A stretch of DNA of 64,000 nt, taken from Rosellinia necatrix (taxonomy: Eukaryota; Ascomycota; Sordariomycetes; Xylariales; Xylariaceae). Shown one piece after another: positions 51,099-62,562 of the stretch. The notes under the pieces were generated by a model. The model had not been told where the DNA came from. It saw only the letters and a program-made list of their open reading frames with translations, and made no database searches. Position 1 is the stretch's first letter; the number at the start of each line of letters is the position of its first letter. The position numbers and the translations under genes are program-made. The stretch is from the NCBI GenBank assembly GCA_021209875.1, contig JAGYVD010000008.1:3099501-3163500 (forward strand), in the 5' to 3' direction.

Positions 51099-54000
51099 AG
51101 CTATTAAAATAAAATCCTGCTAAATATAATTATTATATAAACATGCTAAAGCATATTAAAATTAACAACAGGTTTTATATTTTAGAAATTTATATATAAA
51201 AGTTTTTTTATTAACTTAAAAACATGCTTATAAATTAAAAACAAAAATAAAACAAAATATTTTATATAAAAAATAAATAACGTTTATTTTATAGGTTAAT
51301 AATATAACTAAAATAATGATGTTAAAGTTTTTTAATTTAAAAACATATATAAACTTTTAAGCCCGATTAATATATAATAAAACTTTTCATAATTTAAAAA
51401 ACAGTTTAATTATAATGCTTATATAAATAAAAGATTTGTTATATATGAAAAACAGGTTCTTAATTAAAAACTATATTTTTTAAAAAAACTTATATAAAAA
51501 CATATATTTTAACTTATATAAAATAATTTTTAACTATTTTTATTATTCAACGATTTTTAACATATTTTATAAAATATAAAAATATTTTAAGCTAAACTTA
51601 AACAATAATAAAAAAATTTAATATAAATAAAATATATAATCAATTTAGTTTTAAATAAATAAGATATTTATGTATAATTTAATAAAAAATATTTAAAATT
51701 AAAAATAAATGTTTTATTTAATTAATTTATATTAAACAACTAATATTATATAGAATATTAAAATAAACTGTAAAATATTAATATTTTTAATTATTTAATA
51801 ATATATAAAATATAATTAAAGGCATATATTTATATAAGCTTTTATATATAAGCTAAATAAACAAAAAAACTGGTTTTATATAATTTAAAAACAAAAGTTT
51901 CTATATTAATTAAAACAATTAAAATGAAAAACGCTTTTAATATAATAATATATTATATTTTAAATATTTTAAAGCAGGTTTTATTTTTTTAAAATATAAA
52001 CTATTTATAAGCTTATTTTAATAATATAATAAATATTATTATATAATAAAACAAAAAACTTTATTGATTATATATAAATAAAAGGATTTTGTTTTAATAG
52101 AAGCTTTAAAAATTAAAACATATTTAATTAAAACAAAGCTAAAATATTTATACAGGTGCTTTAATTATTTTTATATAAAAAACTATATAAAATATAATAT
52201 AAACTATTTAATTTTAAAAAAATCTTAAAGTTTTATTATTACGGCGAATTATATAATTAAATATTAAAACGTTTTAAAGTTTTAATTAAAAGTAATTATA
52301 ATTTTAATTATAAAATTCTAATTAATGCTATATAAATAAATAAAAATTAATATTTTATGCTATTAATATTATAATATTATTTTAAGTGGTAATATTTTTA
52401 AAATTTATATTTATATATAACGTTTAAAAATATTATATAAATATTAAATTAATATATATTAAAAACATTTTAATTATATTATATATAATTTAAAATAATT
52501 TTTGTTTTAAAAGATTTTAAAACTAAGCTGAAATAATTAATATATAATATTATATAATATTTATTAAAAGTTATTAAATAATAAACAAAATTAAATCAAC
52601 ATATAAACTATTTTGCTATATATATAATATATTAAAAATAAAAATTAAATATTATATAACATAAAAATTAATTTTATAAATAATAATTAAAGCTTTAAAT
52701 AACGCTGCAGGTTTAAACAAACTAAAACTTATTTTATTAGTATTTAAAATATATTTTAAAATTAATTAATATTTACTTTTTATCAAAGATTATATAAAAA
52801 ATAAAAACAATAAAAGCAGCTGTAAAAATATTATATAAAAACAGGCCAAAGTTAAAATCAACTATATAATCAATAAATATAAAAGCTTTGTTATATATAT
52901 AATATATTTTATTATTTTAAAAAAAAAGTTATTAATATAAAAAAAAAAAATTAGCAAAAGCTGTGTTTAAAATTTCATTAATTAAAAATTTAACATAATT
53001 ATCGATTTTTAATTAAAAGCTTAATATAATTTAAATATTTATAAATTAAACAATATTATATATAATAAATAAACAACAAACTAATAAACAAAAACATTTT
53101 AGCTTGTTTAACTATTTATTATATAAAAGCGTAGCACACTAAATTAAAACGCTTATTATAAATATTATATATAAGCTATATTAATATAAAAATTTAAACA
53201 ATATTTTATAACAGCAAAAACAAAAGGCATATATATTTAATAGTAAAGCTTTAAAAAAAGTATAATTATTATACTGAAAATCTTATTTAAAATTAAATAT
53301 AATTAAAAATATTAATTTAATTATATAAAAAGATTTTAGTTTATTAAATTATATTAAATTTAAATATAATAAAACTTTAAGTATTTAAGTTTAAACTTAT
53401 ATAAAAAATAAAATAATAAATAACCTGACTATATAAAAAATTAAAACTTTATTATATAAAAATATAATAACAGCTAAAAAAATAATAATTAGATTATTTT
53501 TAATTATTTAATAAATAAGCTAAAAACTGCTTTTAATATTAAAATTTTTATATTTATAATTATAATATTTTAAGCAAACTTTAAAATATTCTATAAATAT
53601 ATATATAATTAAAAATAAGCTTGCAAAAAGATTTTATACAACTATTTAATAAACTTAGCTAAAAAATATTTTAAAAAACAATTTTACAAATTATATAATA
53701 TTATTATAAATTATTATTAATAAACTTTTATAGTTATTAATATTAACGCGTTATTTATAAAACTTTTAATAAATTTTATAATTTAAATATAAACGTATAG
53801 CTTAAATAATATATAATCTAGAGATATTTTTGTTTATAATATCTGTTTTTATTTTACTGCGATAGCAGCTTATTTTTATTAATAGTTTTATTTTTGTTAA
53901 TAATTTTGCTATAAAAGCTTTTTAGTTTTATAAATTTATTAAAATTAATAAAATATTATTTTTGTTATTAAATAGCCGTTTTTTTTTAATATAATTATAA

Positions 54001-57000
54001 AACATTTTAAATTTAAAAATAAATTAAACATTGTTTATTAAAATTTTAAACTTTAATTTTAAACTTAACAAGTTCTTAAAACTTTTATTATTTTTTTAAA
54101 AAAAAAATATAATAAAATTTAAAACATTTAATATAAACTATATTTTAAAAATAAATAGTTAATATATATAAAGCTTAATAAGCAGTAAATAAAATTAACA
54201 AGCTTATTTTATTAAAAATAGTTATATATAAACTTTTTATTTTATTGCTTAAATAAATTTATTTAAACTTATTTTTTAAACTTTAAAGTTAAAACTATTT
54301 TTATATTAAAAGTATTAAAAATATAGCATTATACAAATTAAAAAGCAGACTTTTTTTGTTTATATTTTTATTATTTTATTATTTAACTTGCTGTTATTTT
54401 TATATTTATTTTTTAAATCTGTTTTTGTAACATTATTTAATAAAATTTCCAGCGTTATATAATAAAAATAGCTATAATAATCTAGGTTTTTATATAAAAT
54501 AATAATATTAAAAATATAATAAATAATATATTTAAAGCAGCTAATATTATTTTTAAACAATTAGTTTTTATATCAGGTAAAAATTAAGTATAAAAATTTA
54601 TTTAATCAGATATTTTTATTTTAACTTATTAAATATTTTAAAACAGCCGGCTATATTATAATTAAAAAATATTTATTAAAAAATATTTATTTTTTATAGC
54701 TTTAATAAAATAAAATGTTTTAAACTTTATTAAAGCGCAAATATTATAAAATAACTTTTTAGCTATTTTAAAACAATATTTAGCTTTAATATATAAATAT
54801 ATTAAATAACTTTATTAAAATAATAATAAGCGTTAGTTTTAAATACATATTAAGCAAACTTAAAATAAAATATTTTAAAAATATTATAAACGTTTATTTA
54901 TTTTATAATAAACAGTTAATATTATAGAAAGTATTAATTTAAACATAAGCTATATTTATAATTAAAAGCTATTAAAACTTAAGTGTTATTTTAAATATAT
55001 GGTTTTATAGTTATATATAAAACTAGTTTTATTTAAATTTATAACAGCTATATAAAAACTAATAATATTTATTAGTTTAAATTAATTTTTAATTATATTA
55101 AAAAAGCAAAAATATATAAAACTATATTGCTGCATTATAATAAAAAAAAAAAATTTTTTTTTGTTTTATAACTTTTATTTTTTTTTTATTTTAAAACTAT
55201 TATTTTTTAATATAAAATCAATAAAGAATGTTTTTTAATTAAAAAAAAATTAAAATAGTAACTTTATAATATAACGTAGTTATAAAAACTATAAAAACTT
55301 ATAAAAGCTGAGAACATTTTTAAAACTATAATAATATATAAAATTATAACAGATTTTAAATATATAATAAAATTTTTTATATAATAATTTTAAAAATAAA
55401 AACTATGCGTTAAATATATAACGTTATATTATTTATAAAAACATAAAAAAATTATAATAAATAAAAGCATAAAACTTATTAACAAATATAAAACTATTTA
55501 AATAAATATTTTATAAATAAGTTTAATTATAATAGATTTTAAAAAAGTTATATTAATATTAATAATAAAATATTATTATTTATTAATAATAGTTAATTAA
55601 AAGCTTAAAAACAGAACTTATTTTAACATAAATATATTATAATAAAAAAATTAAAAAAAAAAAAAAACTTTTATTACATATTTTAATAAAAAACTAAAAA
55701 ATAATACTGCTGATCCGATTTTTTTAACGTGAACTTATTAAATGCTTAATAAAAAAGCTAAACGTTATATAATGCTGTTATTATAATATATAATTTTTAA
55801 ATAAAACGGTTTTTTTGTTTATATAATTAAAAATAATATATTATATTAAAGCTGTTGTTATAATTATTAAAAAATAATTAGTTTAAACTAAACAAAATAA
55901 AATCTTTTTAATTAATAATATATTTAATATAATATAAATAATATTAAATAATATTTTATATAATATAAATTAATATTTAATAAAATATATATATTTTTAA
56001 TTATAAATTATAATTAATAATATAAATAAAATTATTATAATATGTTTTAATATCGGCTGTTTTATAATAATAATAATATAAAACTAGCTAAACTAATTTA
56101 TATTATATATAAAAAAATATAGTTTAAACAGCCGATAATAATAAATAAAATTAAAAGCTTAATTATTTTTATAAAAAACTTAATTTTAATTAAATATTGC
56201 CGAAAAAATAAACTATATATTTAAAATAAAAACCTTTTAAATTAATGCTTAGATTATAAATAAATTAAAATTAAACCTGCTGCTAAAAACAGATTTTATA
56301 AACATAAACAAAATTATTATTAATTTTTATAAAAGTTAATTATATTTAAAAGCTGTAATAATATTGTTATGCTTATAAAAATTAATATTAAAAACAGCTA
56401 ATAAAATAATATGTTATAATAATAGTTAATCTTATAATATTATTTTATATAATAATTATAATATTAGTTATATATGCTAATTTTTATAATAAAATAATAA
56501 TAATTTTATTAAGATTATATATTTATATTTATAATTATAAAAATATTAAAAACGATAATATTTTTATAAGTTTAAAACTGTTTTTTTATTAATTAAATTT
56601 ATTAAAATATAATTAAACAGCAAAAATATAAATAAATATAATATTAAACTATAAAAATAATAACTACGCTTGTATTATATAAAAAAATAACTTATTAGCT
56701 GCTGCATTAACATTAAAAAATTTATGAATAATTTTTATATATTATAAGATTTTAAAATATTTAAAAGATTTTAGCTTATTTAAAGCTATTAAATAATCCG
56801 ACGAAAATATTTAAAATATAATAAAACATAATAAATTTAATATTTTTAAAAACTATTCTTAAAAGCTTAAAAGCTTAAGTTAATATTTTATATAAAAACT
56901 AAAAATAAAATATATATTTATATTTTAACTAACATGTTTATAATAAAGCTAAAAACATTTTTAAAAAACATAAGACCTGGCGAACAAAAACTATCATTAA

Positions 57001-57400
57001 AATAAATAAAAATAATATAATACGAATAAATTTAGTTAATAAATAGCAAAATTAAATCTTTAATATAGCAAAGCTATACGTGCTAAAAATTAAAAACTAA
57101 AAATTTATAAATAAATAGTTTAAATTTATATATTAAAACAAAAACTTAAGTTTATAAAGCAATTAATACTATTTAAATATTTAATGTTTATTATATAATA
57201 TTATATAAATAATAAAAAAAAATTAAATAATAATTAATTTTTAATTGTTAAATAAAATTATTATATTTAATGTTTATTTATTATTAATATAAAAGCTATT
57301 ATAGCTAAATTAAAAAATATTAATATATTATAATAATTAACTGTTTTAAATTTTTTTATTTACTGCTAATATAGCTAAGCTATAAAAATAAAATAGTAGT
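51099..57400 (+). other. AT-rich A-biased block, probable 5' part of a Gypsy element
   Basis: The + strand turns A-rich at about 51.1 kb, opposite to 35-51 kb. Downstream on the same strand lies a recognisable Gypsy pol remnant, so this block probably includes its 5' LTR, gag, protease and early reverse transcriptase. No LTR pair or surviving frame was found. The two ~60-codon frames in the area are chance gaps between stops. Confidence 0.4.
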
Positions 57401-59370
57401 TGTTTTATTAAAAGTTTTTATATATTTAAAATTATATTAATAAGATTTAAAAATAGCTTAGGTTATATATAATAATTTATAAATAATATTTTTATATTAT
57501 ATAGCTGATTTATAGCGGAATATATTAATAACGTTATAATATTTTTAAAAACTATTAATAAATATTACAAGCATATTAAAAATTTTTTAAGTTTTTAATA
57601 ATATTAATTTTAGCTTAAAATTAATAAAGTTATTTATAATATATTCTGCGGTATAACTATTAAGCTTTTTAATAAACAGCTTTAGTTTTACCATTATTAA
57701 TAATTAAATTAAAGCTATTTATAAATTAAAACTATTAATAATTTTATAAACTTAAAATATATAATAAAATAATAGGATTTTACGCAAGTTTATTTTTTAA
57801 TATTGGCAAAAGCTTTTATTATTATAAAAAAAAACAATAAAGCTTTTAATAAACATAAGAACAGCAAAAACTATTTTTAAAATAATTTTAGCGCAACAAC
57901 GTTAAGCAGCAAAAAATTATATTTATATTAACCGACTTAAAAATATAAAGCTTTAAAATTATTTAAAATCAGCTTATAAATATTAGCTATTTTAAGCATT
58001 AAAACTATAAAAAATAGTTTTTTATTAAATTTAACTTTTTTATAAACAAAAATATAAAACAATAGCTTTTTATATAAGCTTTATATAAAATAATAAAAAA
58101 TCTCTGTTAATAATATTAAACTTATTTTATTTTTTAGCAAAACTTTTACGCGGCAAAAATAACTTATTAATTTATTAAAAAGAAATATTAATATTAGTTT
58201 AAATATATTATTAATTATAAGCATAAATATAATTTTATATACTGCTAGTAATAATATTAATAAGCTCTTTTATTATATGAAATATTATAAAATAAATAAG
58301 TTTAAAATTAATTAATATTTTAAAATTAAATATTAAATTAATAACAGCATTTATTTATTTATTTTAATTTCGATTAAATATTTGCTATATATTAGGTTAG
58401 CTTAATTTTATATTAGATGCGCTATTATAATTACCGACCGTATATAACCCCAATAATATTATTATTTAAAATAATAAAAAGCAGAAAATATTTAAAAATA
58501 TTACTAAAAACTTTAGTTATATTATAGCTATAAAAGTTAAAATAAATAATATTTAAAAGAAAAAATTATTTAAAGCTATAAAAAATCTTTATGTTGTAAA
58601 AATAATTAAAAAAATAAGCAAGCAATATAAAAAACAACTATAACAAGTATATAATTATCTAAAAGAATTAGTTTTATATTATAGCCGACTATTAGTTTGT
58701 TTTTTTTATAAAATTTTCGACGATCTGGCTTATATAACAGATACTTATAACAACATAAAATTATATATTTCAGCTGGTTGTTAATAATAACTACTACAGC
58801 TAGTATATAATAAAAAGCATTATTTTAGCTTTTAAAAAATATATTATAAACTATAAAGCTTTGTTATTTATAACTTTTTAAAATAAATACCCCGATATAT
58901 TTAGTATTATTTTTAATGTTTTAAATGTGCAACCGATCGGCAGAAACTATTTAGAGAATTAAAACCTATTATAGAACTACTATAATTATACCATATTATT
59001 TAATGCTTACTATTCTATTATAATAGATTTTATTGTTAGGCTATTAAAAGTTTTAGCAGCAGATATTTTTTAAAAAATAAAAGGTTATGCAACTTATAAC
59101 TTTTTTATACCGGTTATTTATAAATTTTCTAAAAAAACATTGTTAATACTTAAAAACGCTATATATAAAGCCAAAAAATAAGCAGAAGTTTTAATATTTA
59201 TGTTGTTATTATATAATTAAAGCATGCTAGCAAAAATTATTTTAAATAAAAACTTAAAATTTATATTTAAATTCTAGTAAACTTTATAAACTAAAATAAA
59301 TACGTTGCTAAAAATAACAACAAGTTATTATTTTTAAACTAACAGTTAAAGCAAAAAATATAATTAAAAC
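57400..59370 (+). pseudogene. Ty3/Gypsy pol remnant: RT motif and integrase
   Basis: Integrase is clearly readable despite stops. The zinc-binding part (frame with 58,791 as codon start) has Tyr-x3-His at 58,806/58,818 (first His mutated) and Cys-x2-Cys at 58,917/58,926. After one frameshift near 59,000 the catalytic core follows: IDFI with its Asp codon at 59,026, then FSKKTLL, then NKNLKF standing where the family has DRDPKF (AAT at 59,245), and TNSQSKKY standing where it has TDGQSER. From 59,245 to the AAA codon at 59,353 is exactly 36 codons, the D,D-35-E spacing, with D to N and E to K by G-to-A. Upstream, FINNIF at 57,476-57,493 followed by YS and AEYIN fits a YxDD region of reverse transcriptase with both Asp changed to Asn. 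Stops are TAA/TAG plus one TGA, as expected from CAA, TGG and CGA codons. Confidence 0.8.
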
Positions 59371-60239
59371 ATTAAAATTATTATTTATTATTATATTATA
59401 TTTTTAAAACGCTATAAATAAATATTATTTTAGTATTATAATATAATTTTAATAACGTTAAATTAATAGCAGTAAAAAAGTTTAAATAAAATAATATTAA
59501 GCTTTAAATTATAAAGTTTTTTTAATTATAAAAATATTTTATAAATTAGTTAATTTTAATTTTATTGCTAATTATATTAAACATATGTTAAACCAGCAAT
59601 TTAATTTACAGCAGCTAATATTAAAATTCGGTATAATATTAAGCATAATTTAATTTAATTTTAAATAAACAAAAAACTCTTTTTTACGTTTATATAAAAA
59701 ATACTATCTGCTTAAAAAACCTCCGCGAAAATAGTTATAATAACAGACAGAATTATTTATTATATTAAAAAAAATAAGTAAGCTAACATATAAGTTAAAC
59801 ATTTTTAAATATTAACGCATATATTAAGTTGTTTTAGTAGCATATTTGTTTTTAGCGCTGCTAAAACTAGATTTTTTTAACTGAAAAAAAAAACGCCTGC
59901 GGCGTATTTATATCAAAAAAAATATAAACGATTTTATATTTTATAAAATTAAAACTATATTAGCTCGACGGATTAATAAAGCTAGTAAATATTTAATATT
60001 AAAATATTTTGTTTAATAAAAAAAATATAAAGCTTTATATAATAAATAATATTTTAAAATATTGTTTATATATAACGCTGCCGAGCTAATAAAAGCATTT
60101 AATAAAAAAAAGCTAGTTATTTTAAAAAAACTACGTATTAAACGCGTTAAAAAAACAAAACTTATAACAAAAATAATAAAAAAAATATTAAGCAAAAATT
60201 AGCAACAAATAAACATTATCTTAATTATTAATATATAAA

Positions 60240-60620
60240 TACTACTGCGCGTAACACAATAAACATAACTAGCCTAGTTATTTAAACTAAATAAACTAAA
60301 TATAACCGACCTGTTTATTTAGTACCTCTTGCTTAACGCGCATAATTATTTGTTTACCCCGCTTTTTTTTAAATAAAACAAAACACACAAAGCCTTCCCA
60401 TATAAAGCCCTCTTTATATCACTTATATAACGCATCCGCACCACTATTTCTATACTTTATAACACATTTTTTATTATTATTTCTTATTATTAACATACCG
60501 TTTAACACGATTTTTATTTATTATTTATTATTTCTATTTATTATTTAATATAATATCACTTTATTTACGGTTAAAATAGTATCTGCGGAGACGATCTGCT
60601 GCTTTACAGCTAACCGTAAT
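60240..60620 (+). other. C-rich, less mutated islet; possible LTR/promoter
   Basis: Cytosines including TC and CC survive on the + strand (CCTCTTGC, TTACCCC, CCTTCCC, GCATCCGCACC) while GG and GA are rare, so the two strands differ. A TATA-like CTTATATAACGC at about 60,422 is followed by pyrimidine-rich sequence. It lies ~0.8 kb before a gag-like frame, so a 5' LTR is possible; its partner would be outside the window. Confidence 0.4.
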
Positions 60621-61419
60621 AAAATCGTTGCTTTTAACAATAATTTAAGCTATAACTAAATTAATAAGCTTATTTAAAAAAAAGGTTTAAAACTTATTTT
60701 TTATTATAATAGTTAAGTTAAAATAACTATTATAACGGCCGATTTTTTTTAAAACATTGCTTATAAACATAATTAGTAAACATATTATAAATTAACTATT
60801 AATAAAATAGTTGTTTAAACGTTCAAGCTATTTATAGTTAATATAAAATTAAAAAAACATAACTATAAAAAAAATCGATTTATTTAAACTAATAACGCTT
60901 TATTAGTTGCAAGCTTATTAACTTTTTAAAATTATTAAAAATATATTTTTAAACAATATTTAATTTAAAATAATATTAATAATAACTATATTATTATTAA
61001 TTTAATTATTATAGTATTATATTATTAATTTTTAAATTTAAATTATATTTTAAAATTAAAAACAGCTCGAAAAAGTAATAAAGAAGAAGCTGAAAAATAA
61101 TTATAATATTACTAGAAAATATTTTAATATTTTTGCTACAAAAAATATTAAAGCTTTATAAATTTTTCGGAGTATTAAATATAATTTTAAAACTTTTTTT
61201 AATTAAATTAAGCTTTTGTTAATATAAACAGAACTTAAATAATTAATAATTTTAAAAGCTTTTTAGTTAATATTTTTTTTTAAACAAATTATTTTTTTAA
61301 GCGATATAAACTTGCTAAAAATATTGTTGCTGTTTTTGCTAAAGCAGCCGATAATAATAATAAAAAAAAGCATTAAGTCGGTCAGAATATATAATATAAA
61401 ACTGTTATTTTTAACGTAG

Positions 61420-62160
61420 TTATTTATAATTTAGTTATAACTAGTCCTGCTATTAATTCTATAGCTATTTAAAAAGCTGTTAACATTATAAATATTTTAG
61501 CAGGTAATAACGCTATAATTGCAGATATTTAAAGCAAAAAAGTTAATATTACGCGCTAAATTATATAAGCATATAAATAGAAATATTAACGTAACTTTAA
61601 TACTGCGCTAATAATATTGTTTATATTAACTAAAACAATTAATTTAATAAGCGACTAAAAAATCGCTAGCGATATAAACAATAATGTTAATTAAAATAAT
61701 ATTAATATTTATTATTAAGCGATATAAACTACGTTTAAATAGCTTTAAATTAAAACTGCAAATGCAACTATTTAAACATTGTTTAAACAATTTTAAACTA
61801 TACAGCTAGCGTTTAAATAAGCTTAACTTTTATAAGTCTAATAATTAAAGCTTTATAAAGCGTTAACTAATATTATAAACTTTACGTTATAATAATATTA
61901 AATATTGTTTAATATTAAAAAAATTTATAAATATATTTTTAATAACGTTATATATAAAAGCTAATATAATGTTATATTTTAACAAGCAAAAACTAATAAT
62001 AATTAAAAATTAGCTATTATTATGAATATAACAGCAGATATTTAATATAAAATTATAAAACAACAGCATAATTATTTTTAAAACTTAAAAAACGATACAG
62101 CAGCGCTTATTTTTTGCTTTTATTATAAAAAAGCTTTTTATATTAAAAGCAGTATAATAA
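61420..62160 (+). pseudogene. Decayed Gln-rich gag-like frame
   Basis: In the frame with codons starting at 61,461 the text stays protein-like for ~240 codons. It contains AVNIINILAGNNAIIAD and later helical stretches such as LKLYKALTNIINF. It is broken only by TAA/TAG triplets, most of which fit CAA/CAG (Gln) codons hit by C-to-T. Gln codons preceded by A (AAA CAA, ATA CAG) are still intact. Near 62,115 CFYYKKAFYIKS resembles part of a CCHC knuckle, but the last Cys is not seen. Retroelement Gag is the best guess. It runs in the same orientation as the pol remnant but downstream of it, so it likely belongs to the next element. Confidence 0.5.
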
Positions 62161-62490
62161 TCTATTATAAAAGCTTTATAAATTTAATTGTTTTATTTAA
62201 TCGGACTATTTTTATAAATAAAATTAACAAAATTAAAAGCTTGTTTAACAGCAAACCTAAAAAATTTTTAAACGTAATAATTACAGCTATTTAATTATTA
62301 ACGATTAAAATTTTTATTTTATGTTTTTAAATTAAAAAATTAAAAAAAAAAATATAAAATTATAACTATACTGCGCTAAATGTTTTTTTAAAGTTAAAAA
62401 TTATTAATTATAAAATTAATAAAGCTATACAAGCTAAATGTAAAAGTTTTTAATAACTTTTATATTGCTAGCTATATAATTAATTATAAC

Positions 62491-62562
62491 AACGTTTATA
62501 ATACTAACAATTTTTATAATTATAATAACGTTTATAATACTAGCAATTTTTATAATTATATT
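62491..62562. repeat. 36 bp tandem duplication
   Basis: Two adjacent 36 bp units beginning AACGTTTATAATACTA, differing at two positions. Confidence 0.85.

Noticed and set aside
54360..54560. 66-codon minus-strand frame
   Set aside because: AT-saturated chance frame of Asn/Ile/Tyr/Lys with no signal of coding.
60013..60195. 60-codon minus-strand frame rich in Phe and Ile
   Set aside because: Antisense of the Lys/Asn-rich sequence downstream of Gypsy pol; chance frame.
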